DNA of 64,000 nt from contig JADHVL010000010.1 in the NCBI GenBank assembly GCA_016784025.1, positions 62,001-126,000 on the forward strand, in the 5' to 3' direction. The position numbers and the translations under genes are program-made. The notes under the pieces were generated by a model that saw nothing but the letters and a program-made list of their open reading frames with translations, did no database searches and had not been told where the DNA came from. This DNA is from Fidelibacterota bacterium. GTDB taxonomy: Bacteria > Fidelibacterota > UBA8477 > JABMPR01. Positions 46,687 through 56,218 of this stretch are shown here, in pieces (positions within the stretch are counted from its first letter, which is position 1; each line of letters begins with the position of its first letter).

Positions 46687-47088
46687 ATGGAACGGAAAAT
46701 AAGAGTCATTCTGGCAAAACCAGGTTTGGATGGCCATGACCGCGGGGCAAAAGTCCTGGCGAACTCATTCAGAGATGCCGGTATGGAGGTCATCTATCTC
46801 GGTTTGAGACAGACCCCTGAAATGATTGTTGCCGCTGCAGTCCAGGAAGACGCTGACATTGTGGCATTGAGTATTCTGTCAGGCGCCCATATGACTATCT
46901 TTCCACGAGTTATGGAGTTGATGAAAGCAGAGGGTTTAACTGATGTCCTGCTTACTGGTGGTGGCATCATACCTGATTCTGATATGGAAGCATTGCATAA
47001 ACTAGGTGTGGGCCGCCTGTTTGGTCCAGGTGCCAGCCTCATGGAAATCAATGACTATATCACCAATTGGGTTCAGGAAAACCGTTAA
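46687..47088 (+). CDS. Stand-alone cobalamin-binding domain of methylmalonyl-CoA mutase
   Basis: From ATG 46687 (AAGGAA 8 bases upstream; the frame opens at 46612) a 133-residue B12-binding domain is encoded. The signature DxHxxG is [13 protein letters not shown], with [12 protein letters not shown] and [13 protein letters not shown]. This is the C-terminal part of MCM, here encoded as a separate subunit, as in some archaea and anaerobes. The large catalytic subunit is not in the window. It ends right at the start of the carboxyltransferase gene (TAAATG), so the two are translated together. I infer a propionyl-/methylmalonyl-CoA pathway. Confidence 0.92.
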   Translation: MERKIRVILAKPGLDGHDRGAKVLANSFRDAGMEVIYLGLRQTPEMIVAAAVQEDADIVALSILSGAHMTIFPRVMELMKAEGLTDVLLTGGGIIPDSDMEALHKLGVGRLFGPGASLMEINDYITNWVQENR

Positions 47089-48639
47089 ATGAATCGTCAT
47101 GATCGCCTGGAGCAACTTAACAGGCTAAAAGCAGAAGCGCTGCTTGGTGGTGGGCAGGATCGTCTTGATGCCCAGCACGCCAAACAAAAATTATCCGCTC
47201 GGGAAAGATTGGACCTACTCCTGGATCCAGGCTCATTCGAAGAAATGGGTATGCTGGTAACCCACCGCTCCACCAATTTTGGTCTTGAAAAACAAAAATT
47301 TCTCGGAGATGGCGTCGTAACTGGTCACGGAACGATCGATGGTCGAACCATCTTTGTCTTCAGTCAAGATTTTACTGTTATGGGGGGCTCGCTCTCTGAG
47401 GCATATGCCGAAAAAATAGTTAAAGTTATGGATCTGGCTGCCAAGGTTGGTGCACCAGTTATTGGATTGAATGACAGTGGGGGAGCGCGAATTCAAGAAG
47501 GCGTGGTTAGCCTGGCTGGCTATGCGGACATTTTCTTGAGAAATACACTCATGAGCGGTGTGGTGCCCCAGATATCAGCTATTTTGGGACCCTGCGCCGG
47601 CGGTGCAGTCTACTCTCCAGCGATCACAGATTTTATCTTCATGACCAAGGGAACAAGCTACATGTTTGTCACAGGTCCTGAAGTAGTCAAGACAGTCACC
47701 CACGAGGAAGTTACCAAAGAAGATTTGGGCGGTGCAACTGCCCATGGTTCCAAGAGTGGTGTCAGCCACTTCACCTGCAACAATGAAATTGAAGTCATCG
47801 AAGGTATCAAAAGGTTATTAAGCTTTATTCCTCAAAATAACCTGGAGGATCCACCCACCATTCCATGTGACGATCCCATTGACCGGGCTGATGTAGGGCT
47901 GGATACGATTGTCCCTGAGAATCCCAACAAACCTTATGACATGAAAGATGTCATTCACAGTGTTGTTGATAATGGTGAGTTCTACGAGGTTCATGATGAA
48001 TTTGCCATGAATATGGTGGTTGGCTTTGTGCGTTTGAATGGGAAATCAGTTGGTGTGATTGCCAATCAACCTGCACATCTTGCAGGCGTTCTGGATATTG
48101 ATTCTGCCGTCAAAGGTGCTCGATTTGTGCGCTTTTGTGATGCCTTTAACATTCCCTTACTCACTTTTGAGGATGTCCCGGGATTTTTACCTGGAACCGA
48201 TCAGGAGTGGGGTGGTATTATCCGTCATGGCGCAAAACTTCTCTATGCTTTTGCCGAGGCAACGGTACCCAGGGTCACTGTTATAACCCGCAAAGCCTAT
48301 GGTGGAGCTTATGACGTGATGAACTCCAAGCATATTCGTGGAGACATCAATTTTGCCTGGCCCTGTGCAGAGATTGCTGTCATGGGTGCCAAAGGGGCGA
48401 CTGAAATCATTTTCAGAAAAGAAATTGCCAGAGCAGATGATCCAGAGGAAGTTCTCGAGCGTCTCACAAACGAGTTTTCTGAGCGATTTGCCAATCCATA
48501 TTCTGCAGCTGAACGCGGCTATGTGGATGAGGTCATTGAACCAAACCAGACTCGTTTAAAAGTGATCAGGGCTTTTGAAATGCTTGAAAATAAAGTTGAT
48601 TCAAACCCACAAAAAAAACACGGAAATATCCCGCTATAA
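47089..48639 (+). CDS. Biotin-dependent acyl-CoA carboxyltransferase subunit (PccB/MmdA type)
   Basis: A 516-residue carboxyltransferase of normal length with two crotonase-like halves. Marks include [65 protein letters not shown] and [13 protein letters not shown]. It moves CO2 between biotin and propionyl-CoA or methylmalonyl-CoA. The adjacent mutase B12 domain strongly favours this substrate. It may act in propionyl-CoA carboxylase or a decarboxylase sodium pump; the biotin-carrying and membrane subunits are not here. Confidence 0.93.
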   Translation: MNRHDRLEQLNRLKAEALLGGGQDRLDAQHAKQKLSARERLDLLLDPGSFEEMGMLVTHRSTNFGLEKQKFLGDGVVTGHGTIDGRTIFVFSQDFTVMGGSLSEAYAEKIVKVMDLAAKVGAPVIGLNDSGGARIQEGVVSLAGYADIFLRNTLMSGVVPQISAILGPCAGGAVYSPAITDFIFMTKGTSYMFVTGPEVVKTVTHEEVTKEDLGGATAHGSKSGVSHFTCNNEIEVIEGIKRLLSFIPQNNLEDPPTIPCDDPIDRADVGLDTIVPENPNKPYDMKDVIHSVVDNGEFYEVHDEFAMNMVVGFVRLNGKSVGVIANQPAHLAGVLDIDSAVKGARFVRFCDAFNIPLLTFEDVPGFLPGTDQEWGGIIRHGAKLLYAFAEATVPRVTVITRKAYGGAYDVMNSKHIRGDINFAWPCAEIAVMGAKGATEIIFRKEIARADDPEEVLERLTNEFSERFANPYSAAERGYVDEVIEPNQTRLKVIRAFEMLENKVDSNPQKKHGNIPL

Positions 48640-48659
48640 ATCAGGGAGAGGGGTTTCAA

Positions 48660-49724
48660 GTGGACAACAGAAATCGTGACGAGTTATTAAAAAAGCAGGA
48701 AAGCCTGGAAGCGTACTTGCTTAAGAATCCCCAGTCGACTCTTTTCGCCTGGTATGCAAGACAGAACATGGAAGCGGGAGAATTGAATCGTGCTTTAAGT
48801 ATATGTCTGCTTGGCATCCAGAATGTTGAGAGCCGTGGTGTTTTACACAAACTCATGGGCGAAATCTATCTGGCCAAAGGTGAAGTCACCAATTCCATGA
48901 AACAGATGATTGAATGCATCCTGACCAAAGAACCCTTCCCCGGTGTGATTATTGAAGTGATCAAAAATTTAGGCGACACCATGGAACCCCAGCAAGTCGC
49001 CTTCTTGATTTATTTGCTCAATAAAGCCTTACCAGGTCATCCAGATGCCATCCAATTCTACAAAAAATTTCCGAACTCCCGCAATTATGTTGTTCAGCCA
49101 GGTGAATATAAGTTTCTGGAAGAGCTGGCAGTCGGCCTGGAACGCTCTGCCCTTGTGGAAGTGATGCCTCTTGATGAGGACGAGGAAAATCCGTTGTCCT
49201 TACCTGATTCAGTCCCACCAGAGATGGAGTATACCCCACCTGAACCAGTGCAACAGGCCCCGCCACAACCACCCCCTCAGCCTGCTCCAAATCCCGTCCC
49301 TCAACCGGTACCTGAACCAGCTCCTGCGGTTGAACCTGCCCAGGAATTTGTGGAACCAGAAATTGAGATACCGGCCGAACCACCCGTTCCAGAGTACGAA
49401 ATTCCTGACACTACACCTCCCCTGGAGGAGGTTATAAAGCAGGCGGAAACGATGACGGAATTTGAGGAACCATCTGTACACCAGGCTCCCTCTCCACCGC
49501 CTCCAAAGGAAGCGCCTCTGCCACCTAAAAAACCAGCTATTAAGCACAATATTAATCGCTCCATGGCGACCTTCACTCTGATGCAGATTTTTAAGGATCA
49601 GGGGATGTATGAAAATGCTTTGGAGGTCTTGTTGTTTCTCCGTGAGAAATCCAGTGATACCGAGCGTATCGACCAAGAGGAAAAAGACATTCGAGAACTC
49701 ATGGCTCGAAACGGCAACAAATAA
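48660..49724 (+). CDS. TPR-like protein with Pro-rich linker
   Basis: A 354-residue protein with GTG start at 48660 and GGGAGAGG 9 bases before it. The N-terminal half (about 1-150) is helical and TPR-like (LLKNPQSTLFAWYARQNMEA). A Pro/Glu/Gln-rich stretch (about 175-285) is disordered. The C-terminal helical domain (about 295-354) has TFTLMQIFKDQGMYENALEV and another TPR-like pair. There is no signal peptide. I do not recognise the family. The neighbour is a glycosyltransferase with a 17-base gap. Confidence 0.6.
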   Translation: MDNRNRDELLKKQESLEAYLLKNPQSTLFAWYARQNMEAGELNRALSICLLGIQNVESRGVLHKLMGEIYLAKGEVTNSMKQMIECILTKEPFPGVIIEVIKNLGDTMEPQQVAFLIYLLNKALPGHPDAIQFYKKFPNSRNYVVQPGEYKFLEELAVGLERSALVEVMPLDEDEENPLSLPDSVPPEMEYTPPEPVQQAPPQPPPQPAPNPVPQPVPEPAPAVEPAQEFVEPEIEIPAEPPVPEYEIPDTTPPLEEVIKQAETMTEFEEPSVHQAPSPPPPKEAPLPPKKPAIKHNINRSMATFTLMQIFKDQGMYENALEVLLFLREKSSDTERIDQEEKDIRELMARNGNK

Positions 49725-49741
49725 GTCAACTCTAATAAATA

Positions 49742-50686
49742 ATGTCTGAATCTCAACCGCGGGAAGCCCCTGTGGATATGGAATCCCCGATTCAATTATC
49801 AATCCTCATAGTCACTTATAATTCTGCCTCGACGATTAGGGTCTGTCTGGAAAGTGTTTTTCAGGAGCTTCAATCTCTGGACGGACAGGTTATTGTCGTA
49901 GATAATCATTCCTCGGATGATACCGTTTCAATTTTAGACGAGCTTTTGACACAGAACACCCATCTCAAAGTTGAAATAAATCGGACAAACCGCGGTTTCG
50001 CCGTTGGGAATAACCAGGCGCTTGAAATGGCTGGCGGTCACCATATTCTCATTCTAAATCCAGACACTATTCTCCAAGCAGGCATTCTGAAAAACCTGCT
50101 GTTTGAGCTAGAAAAGGATGAAAAAATGGGTGTGGTTGCACCTCAATTACAGTTTCCAGATGGGCGCATACAGAAAACCTGCCGGCGATTCCCGAATCAT
50201 ATGGATGTTATCTATAATGTGTTTGGGCTCTCAGTTCTTTTCCCGGAGAACCGCCGACTCAATGGCTGGAAAATGGGTGATTTTGATCATAAAACCCGTC
50301 AAGAGGTAGATCAGCCCGCTGGTGCTGCCTTGTTGGTTCGCGGTGATCTTTTAAGATCCCTGGGGGGCTTTGACGAAAATTTCCCCATGTTCTTTAATGA
50401 TGTAGATCTATGTAAGCGCATCAAGAAGGCTGGTTTTGCCATCTGGTACTTACCAGAATATGCCATTCAACATCTGGGAGGGGCCAGTGTCAAACAGGTG
50501 AAGATGAAGATGACTATTAGCTCCCATGTTTCATTTTTTAGATATTTTGAGAAGCATTTCACCCGGATGTATCAGCAGCCCCTTAACTTTATAGTCGGTG
50601 TATTGCTTTACCTGTCTCTCATTCCTCGCCTGCTGGTTCTACTTCTTTTCAAAGGGCAGCGTACGGCTTCCCGAGAAACCCTCTAG
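49742..50686 (+). CDS. Family 2 glycosyltransferase (rhamnosyltransferase-like)
   Basis: A 314-residue GT2 protein. The GT-A start is LSILIVTYNSASTIRVCLES and the nucleotide-sugar Asp is VIVVDNHSSDDT. The NRGFAVGNNQALEMA, ILNPDTIL and FFNDVDLCKRIKKAGFAIWY motifs place it near rhamnosyl/N-acetylglucosaminyl transferases such as WbbL. Two hydrophobic stretches at the C terminus (LNFIVGVLLYLSLIPRLLVL) suggest membrane attachment. It may extend surface polysaccharide. It overlaps no gene; the HAD gene starts 14 bases later. Confidence 0.88.
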   Translation: MSESQPREAPVDMESPIQLSILIVTYNSASTIRVCLESVFQELQSLDGQVIVVDNHSSDDTVSILDELLTQNTHLKVEINRTNRGFAVGNNQALEMAGGHHILILNPDTILQAGILKNLLFELEKDEKMGVVAPQLQFPDGRIQKTCRRFPNHMDVIYNVFGLSVLFPENRRLNGWKMGDFDHKTRQEVDQPAGAALLVRGDLLRSLGGFDENFPMFFNDVDLCKRIKKAGFAIWYLPEYAIQHLGGASVKQVKMKMTISSHVSFFRYFEKHFTRMYQQPLNFIVGVLLYLSLIPRLLVLLLFKGQRTASRETL

Positions 50687-50699
50687 AGCGGCAATCTTC

Positions 50700-51332
50700 A
50701 TGAATCGTAACCCAAAAATAAAAGCTATTTTCTTTGATATTGGTGGTGTGCTGGTAAAGGTTGATTCCAGCGAATCCGTTCAAAAGTTGTCCAGGGAATT
50801 AGAAGTAAGTACTGAAAAAATTCGCCAGGGGATGACCAGAGACTTACTTAATGAATATGAAAAAGGGCACCTGACCTCAAATCAGTTTTATGAGCAGCTC
50901 CTCATCAATTATGGTAGCAAGAAGACAATGGATATGGAGACCTTCAAAGGCTACTGGCTGGATGTCCTCTTCCCTTGTACTGACAGTGTGGCTTTTCTCA
51001 AGCGAGCGACCAAAGATTTCCCGGTGTGGCTACTGAGCAACACCAACGATTTTCATTATGATCTGCTCATGCAGGATTTCCCCTTTATGAAATGGGTTGA
51101 GGGAGGCACCTACAGCTTTATGGTGGGCAGCATGAAGCCAGACCCACCGATCTATGAAGTGGCCATCAAAAAGAGTGGGTTTCGACCAGAGCAAATTCTG
51201 TTTATTGATGATTTAGAGGCAAATGTTCAAGCCGCACAGGACAAGGGCATTAATATTATCCATTATGTGGATTTCCCCGGCTTTGGTAAGGAGTTGAGCC
51301 AACGCTTTCCAGAATTGGAGTATTTGTTATGA
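50700..51332 (+). CDS. HAD-superfamily hydrolase
   Basis: From ATG 50700 a 210-residue HAD protein is made; the longer frame from 50598 overlaps the glycosyltransferase. Motif I reads FFDIGGVLVKVD (Asp nucleophile, GG instead of the usual D at +2), motif II VWLLSNTND, motif III GSMKPDPPIY and motif IV LFIDDLEANVQAA. This is the YihX-like phosphatase group (haloacid dehalogenase type). The substrate is unknown. It overlaps the acylase gene by four bases (ATGA). Confidence 0.88.
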   Translation: MNRNPKIKAIFFDIGGVLVKVDSSESVQKLSRELEVSTEKIRQGMTRDLLNEYEKGHLTSNQFYEQLLINYGSKKTMDMETFKGYWLDVLFPCTDSVAFLKRATKDFPVWLLSNTNDFHYDLLMQDFPFMKWVEGGTYSFMVGSMKPDPPIYEVAIKKSGFRPEQILFIDDLEANVQAAQDKGINIIHYVDFPGFGKELSQRFPELEYLL

Positions 51333-53755
51333 GACTTATTAAAACAATCCTGGCCTTTGTTGTCCTATTGATTCTTTTCAATCTACTGAACAACAGTCAG
51401 GGCAGTATACCTCCTCTGGGAAAATTTTTAAACCCTTTCGCGGGATTCTGGCAAAATGGTGAGAAGCTGGACCAGATTGATGAAGTGCTTGATGTAAAAG
51501 GACTGCGAGATGTAGTGCAAGTGGTTTGGGATGAGCGTCATGTCCCCCACATTTTCGCAGAGAATACCTATGATGTCTATTTTGCTCAGGGCTTTTTAAC
51601 AGCTCGTCATCGTCTCTGGCAAATGGAGTTTCAAACCCATGTGGCAGCCGGACGCGTTTCAGAAATCATCGGTGAAAAAGCCCTGGAGTTTGATAGAATG
51701 CAGCGTCGCCGCGGTTTGTTAATGGCAGCCGAAACGACCATTCAACATATGGATAAGGATCCAGAGACCCACCTCATTCTGCAGGCTTATGCCAATGGTG
51801 TTAACACCTGGATCGAGTCCCTCACACCAGCAACCCTGCCCCTGGAATATAAGCTGCTAAACTATGAACCTGAGGTCTGGTCCACGCTAAAGACAGCGTT
51901 GCTCCTTAAGTACATGGCCTGGGATTTAACCGGACGCAACTCAGAAATGGATATGAGCATTATTCAGGCGACTTTGGGTGAGGAATTCGTCAACACATTT
52001 TATCCAGAACACACACCACACACAGATCCAGTGATTCCCGCCGCTAAACCCTGGCGCTTCGAAGCCATGGAGCCAGATTCTATTCCCCCTGCATTTGTAC
52101 CACAGATTGTCCAGGATCTCCGGAAGAACGAACCAGACCAAGATAATGGGAGTAATAACTGGGCAGTTTCAGGTAATAAAACAGCATCAGGGTTTCCCAT
52201 GTTAGCCAACGACCCCCATCTTGGGCTAAAGTTGCCATCCATCTGGTACGAGATTCAGTTGAGGACACCTGATATGAATGTTTATGGTGTTTCAATGCCT
52301 GGTGCCCCAGCGGTGATTGTAGGGTTCAACAAAGATATCGCCTGGGGTGTGACCAATGCGGCCAGTGATGTCATGGACTGGTTTGAAATCGAATTCAAGG
52401 ATGATTCATATTCTGAATATCTCTACATGGATGAATGGATAAAATCAGATCTGCGGGTTGAGGAAATTTTTATCCGTGGTGGGGAAACGGTCCTGGACAG
52501 CTTTGCCATCACGCGCTTTGGACCCCTGGTTTATTTTGGTGAAAACACACTGGAAAATGGACATCCCACTGGTCTGGCCATGCGCTGGTCCGCTCATGAT
52601 CCTTCTAATGAAATGTTAGCCGTTCGAAACATGAATTTGGCTACTGATCGAGAGACCTTTTACACTGCTATTGAAGATTTTGAAGCACCAGGACAAAATT
52701 TCGCCATGATTGCCAGGGATGGTGATATTGCCATCAGACACAATGGTAAATATCCATTACGCGGTCAGGATCAAGGTAAGTTTGTCAGGGCTGGACGGGA
52801 TACCATTGGTGAATGGCAGGATTGGATTCCCTACGAGCAACTTCCGGCGATTTCTAATCCCTGGAGAGGCTTTGTCAGCTCAGCCAACCAGAATCCGGTT
52901 GGTAAAAAATATCCCTACTATATGGGTTGGGATTACGATGACTATGAGCGGGGCTCACGTATTAATGATCGTCTCGGAGAATTGAAGAAAATAAAATTTG
53001 GAGATATGCAGGATCTGCATATGGACAATTTTAATATGCAGGCCGAGCTCATGCTGCCATTTCTACTTAAACAGATTGATGTAGAGGCACTTTCTGGTGA
53101 TATGGGTGTCATTTTAAATGACCTTTACGGCTGGAATTATGTCTCAGATCCTCATGAAAAAGCGGCCTGGGTCTATAAGCAATGGTGGCTACGTTTAGAG
53201 AAGGCGATCTGGAATGATGAGTTAAATATTCTTGGTGAGATTAGAAAAATCCCCACCAGATCAGTGACAGCCAGACTCCTCCTGAAAAAGTCAAAGCTGG
53301 TGTACTATGATGATATCAATACACCGGAGCAAGAGGGTCGCCCTGAGATTATCAACCGTGCTTTTAAGCAAACCATCATGGATCTGACAGATGAGTTGGG
53401 GCCATATGGCGAAGCCTGGGAGCTGGGTCGGGCTCGAGGAACAGATATCAACCATTTACTCTCTGTAAAGGGCCTGGGACGAACGGGTCTTTATACTGGC
53501 GGTGGCCAGGGCATTGTAAATGCCACCAAGAAAGACCATGGACCCTCCTGGCGTATGCTTGTGGAATTGGGTGATCGCCCTACAGCCAAGGGCATTTTTC
53601 CTGGAGGACAGTCTGGAAATCCAGGTTCACCTTATTATGACAATGCTGTAGATAATTGGGTCGCCGGCAAATATTTCGATATTCATTTTCTGGATTCCAC
53701 TGATATAGATCTCAATTCAAAACTCTCATTGACTCGCTTAAGGAATTATCAATGA
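51329..53755 (+). CDS. Penicillin-acylase-family Ntn hydrolase
   Basis: An 808-residue precursor with an N-terminal membrane helix or signal (RLIKTILAFVVLLILFNLLN). The self-cleavage site is before Ser 275 in DNGSNNWAVSGNKTASG, giving an N-terminal nucleophile. Other marks are LANDPHLGLKLPSIWYEIQL, GVSMPGAPAVIVGFN and GGQSGNPGSPYYDNAV. These enzymes cut amide bonds of acylated compounds, including N-acyl homoserine lactones or fatty amides. The true substrate is unknown. It overlaps the HAD gene before it and the small membrane protein after it. Confidence 0.93.
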   Translation: MRLIKTILAFVVLLILFNLLNNSQGSIPPLGKFLNPFAGFWQNGEKLDQIDEVLDVKGLRDVVQVVWDERHVPHIFAENTYDVYFAQGFLTARHRLWQMEFQTHVAAGRVSEIIGEKALEFDRMQRRRGLLMAAETTIQHMDKDPETHLILQAYANGVNTWIESLTPATLPLEYKLLNYEPEVWSTLKTALLLKYMAWDLTGRNSEMDMSIIQATLGEEFVNTFYPEHTPHTDPVIPAAKPWRFEAMEPDSIPPAFVPQIVQDLRKNEPDQDNGSNNWAVSGNKTASGFPMLANDPHLGLKLPSIWYEIQLRTPDMNVYGVSMPGAPAVIVGFNKDIAWGVTNAASDVMDWFEIEFKDDSYSEYLYMDEWIKSDLRVEEIFIRGGETVLDSFAITRFGPLVYFGENTLENGHPTGLAMRWSAHDPSNEMLAVRNMNLATDRETFYTAIEDFEAPGQNFAMIARDGDIAIRHNGKYPLRGQDQGKFVRAGRDTIGEWQDWIPYEQLPAISNPWRGFVSSANQNPVGKKYPYYMGWDYDDYERGSRINDRLGELKKIKFGDMQDLHMDNFNMQAELMLPFLLKQIDVEALSGDMGVILNDLYGWNYVSDPHEKAAWVYKQWWLRLEKAIWNDELNILGEIRKIPTRSVTARLLLKKSKLVYYDDINTPEQEGRPEIINRAFKQTIMDLTDELGPYGEAWELGRARGTDINHLLSVKGLGRTGLYTGGGQGIVNATKKDHGPSWRMLVELGDRPTAKGIFPGGQSGNPGSPYYDNAVDNWVAGKYFDIHFLDSTDIDLNSKLSLTRLRNYQ

Positions 53756-54108
53756 TCAACATTTTAACACCTCTCATAATTGTCTTTATCCTACAACTCA
53801 TCCTCTACTCCTGGTGGTGGATTATTCTGGTTCCCCTGGTTATTGGTTTCTTTGAAAAAGATTCAGCATTGAAAGCTTCTGCAGGTACCGGCCTGGGCGT
53901 TTTCCTGCTCTGGTTTGGAATGGCTGTATATCAATGGAAGAATGGTGGGGAAATCATTGTCATACGCATTGCTGAAGTCATGGGTGTCGGATCAGGTTTT
54001 GTACTGGCTCTGGCCACGGGTCTGGTTGGCTTTCTGGTTGCCCTGGTGGCTGGCTATGCTGGTTTCTCACTGAGAAAAGTTCTGATCAAGGAATACCAGA
54101 TATCGTAA
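53752..54108 (+). CDS. Small membrane protein after the acylase
   Basis: A 118-residue protein with three or four hydrophobic segments (PLIIVFILQLILYSWWWIIL, SAGTGLGVFLLWFGMAVYQW, GSGFVLALATGLVGFLVALV). Its ATG overlaps the acylase stop (ATGA), so expression is coupled. The family is unknown. It may be a membrane partner or an unrelated envelope protein. Confidence 0.55.
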   Translation: MINILTPLIIVFILQLILYSWWWIILVPLVIGFFEKDSALKASAGTGLGVFLLWFGMAVYQWKNGGEIIVIRIAEVMGVGSGFVLALATGLVGFLVALVAGYAGFSLRKVLIKEYQIS

Positions 54109-54134
54109 CGAAAAAAAAAGCCAAGGAACCCCTC

Positions 54135-54692
54135 ATTTATGAGGAGCCCCTGAGAACCATCCCGCATAATGTCTTTAGGGATAACAATCCCGATTATGAT
54201 GAATTAGAGCGACGACCCAGAATGCCTGTGGTAGCCCTCCTTGATAATATCCGCAGCATGTTTAATGTGGGATCTATGTTCCGGACAGCCGACGGTGCCT
54301 GGCTGGAAGAAATGATTATTAGTGGTTATACTGCCTCACCTCCCCGAAAAGAAATAGCCAAAACTGCTCTAGGAGCTGAGTACTCAGTACCCTGGAGAGG
54401 CATTCCTGACCCTGTTGATGCCCTTCGCGCCTTAAAACAGAGGGGTTATACTGCTATTGCCCTTGAGCACACCACGCGGAGCCAGTCCTATACCAGTGTC
54501 GAGTATGACTTTCCCCTGGTCTTTGTGGTGGGGAATGAGGGCGTGGGGATTCAAGACGATATCGTCAAGAAATGCGATTTTGCTGTAGAACTACCTCAAA
54601 ACGGCATGAAAAGCTCCATGAATGTTGCTGTGGCATTTGGAATTATGCTTTATGAGTTGAGACGTCAGTGGGATTCAAAAAATCAACCTTGA
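54135..54692 (+). CDS. SpoU/TrmH-family RNA methyltransferase (possible ATT start)
   Basis: The first ATG in frame is at 54222, but it has no ribosome site, and the preceding 10 codons (DYDELERRPR) look like the N-terminal segment of homologues. AAGGAA at 54123-54128 is 6 bases before an in-frame ATT at 54135, which I prefer (185 residues; 156 from the ATG). The SPOUT core is clear: VALLDNIRSMFNVGSMFRTA, FVVGNEGVGIQDDIV and LPQNGMKSSMNVAVAFGIML. It methylates 2'-O of a tRNA or rRNA nucleotide. The exact target is unknown. Confidence 0.75.
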   Translation: MYEEPLRTIPHNVFRDNNPDYDELERRPRMPVVALLDNIRSMFNVGSMFRTADGAWLEEMIISGYTASPPRKEIAKTALGAEYSVPWRGIPDPVDALRALKQRGYTAIALEHTTRSQSYTSVEYDFPLVFVVGNEGVGIQDDIVKKCDFAVELPQNGMKSSMNVAVAFGIMLYELRRQWDSKNQP

Positions 54693-54819
54693 CCAAGCTG
54701 GCAAGTTAAATAACTAGTGGAACCCTCATTTTAAGCTAACAACAATTTGTACTGGCAATTGTTAAGTTGCGGCTTACTTTTTTGCCAATTGACATGGCTC
54801 ACAGGGGATGAATCAAGAT

Positions 54820-54848
54820 TTGAACTGTGTTACACTGATCCATATATT
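54820..54848 (+). promoter_or_regulatory. Probable promoter of the DUF6588 gene
   Basis: TTGAAC (54820-54825), a 17-base spacer and TATATT (54843-54848) fit a sigma-70 promoter with four and five of six matches. A perfect AAGGAGG ribosome site follows 4 bases before... the ATG at 54889 is reached after an A-rich spacer of about 5 bases. Confidence 0.5.
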
Positions 54849-54888
54849 AAACGATATTTAATTACGATAATATTCCTAAGGAGGATTT

Positions 54889-55983
54889 ATGATTAAAAAG
54901 GTACTTGTTTCAATTTTAGCTCTCACACTGGCTGTTGGTGCATTTGGCCAGTCGCTGGAAGAAAATCTGGGAAAAATGGTTAGTGACAATGCTGAGATGT
55001 ATCTTATGCCACTGGGGGATGCTTTTGGAGCCTCCATGAATTCAGGATGGTATCATCGTTCTAGGGTACATAAGATGCTGGGCTTTGATATCAGTGTGAA
55101 AGCAATGGTTTCAGCGGTTCCCGAGGAAAGTGAGTTCTTTAACTTTGCTTTGAGCGAGACCGATATGGAATTACCCCTTCCTGCTGATTTGATTCCTGGT
55201 CAAACCTTAGAAGCCATTAGAATCAGTTTCGCTGATATTTATGAAGGCTCAGACACCAGGACCCCTACTTTCTTTGGACCAGCAGATAGTGCTGGGACAT
55301 TAGTGGCGAATCCAACCGCGATCAGGGCAGCTTTTGAAGAACAGTTGGCCGAACAGGTGGGTGCAACTGCTGCAGCAATAGCCATGGGGTCAGCAGAAGT
55401 GACAGATATTATTAATGGTATTGGGGATTTTCCGCTTCCTCCTGGAATCGGATTACCTGCCCTTCCATTGGTGATGCCACAGATAGCTCTAGGTCTCCCC
55501 ATGGGTATTGAGGTGACACTCCGTGGTTTTCCAGAAGCCGAGCTTGAGGATATTGGTACTTTCAGCATGTATGGTGGTGGTCTTCGTGTCAATATTGACC
55601 AATTTATTCCAATTCCACTGTTTCCAGTGGATATCACTGCTGGAGCCTTCCATTCACAGATGAGCATCGGTAATCTGATTGAATCTTCAAATACATCATT
55701 AGGTCTGCAAGTCGGAAAATCTATGAATCTGCTTATTTTTGGTGTCGGCGTTTATGTGGATGCTGCCTACGAGATGAGCTCATTGAGCATTGGCTATGAT
55801 GTGGATGAATCATTTGGTATTGAAGATAATCGTATCCAGTTTGATATGGAACCGGATCCAGGCATGAGACTTGGTGCAGGTTTACATCTGAAATTGATTC
55901 CATTGACTTACTTTAATGTTCATGTAAGTCAAACTCCAACCAATAGTGTAGTCACTGCAGGATTTGGTATCTCACTGAGATAA
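54889..55983 (+). CDS. DUF6588-family outer-membrane-type protein
   Basis: A 364-residue protein with a clear signal peptide (1-20, ending GAFGQ) and a strong AAGGAGG ribosome site. It is rich in short beta strands and Gly (LKLIPLTYFNVHVSQTP, VTAGFGISLR), and ends in the pattern of an outer-membrane barrel. It resembles DUF6588, common in Bacteroidetes and relatives, of unknown role. It has its own promoter and a strong terminator, so it is a single-gene unit, probably well expressed. Confidence 0.75.
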   Translation: MIKKVLVSILALTLAVGAFGQSLEENLGKMVSDNAEMYLMPLGDAFGASMNSGWYHRSRVHKMLGFDISVKAMVSAVPEESEFFNFALSETDMELPLPADLIPGQTLEAIRISFADIYEGSDTRTPTFFGPADSAGTLVANPTAIRAAFEEQLAEQVGATAAAIAMGSAEVTDIINGIGDFPLPPGIGLPALPLVMPQIALGLPMGIEVTLRGFPEAELEDIGTFSMYGGGLRVNIDQFIPIPLFPVDITAGAFHSQMSIGNLIESSNTSLGLQVGKSMNLLIFGVGVYVDAAYEMSSLSIGYDVDESFGIEDNRIQFDMEPDPGMRLGAGLHLKLIPLTYFNVHVSQTPTNSVVTAGFGISLR

Positions 55984-56002
55984 TTACTTCGCAAAGTATG
56001 CT

Positions 56003-56037
56003 AAAAAGGTCATCCCAACGGGATGGCCTTTTTTTTT
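56003..56037 (+). terminator. Intrinsic terminator of the DUF6588 gene
   Basis: AAAAAGGTCATCCC pairs with GGGATGGCCTTTTT (one G-T pair), with ten T's in the tract. It lies 20 bases after the stop. Confidence 0.92.
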
Positions 56038-56218
56038 AACCTCAAACTCACCAGAATCTCCTTGATATTTTCAAAATTAAAGATGCTTCCCATTGGAGTT
56101 GAATGTTGCTGTTGACAATCCTTCAATTGGATGAATTATTATTTACGCTCTTTTATTAGAACTAGCTGATTTTTAGAGAATTATGTTCTATATTCAAGAT
56201 TGATTACTGGAGGACGAT

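Noticed and set aside
49209-49802. 197-codon - strand frame over the Pro-rich gene
   Set aside because: Trp/Arg-rich translation arises from the repeated Pro/Glu codons on the other strand.
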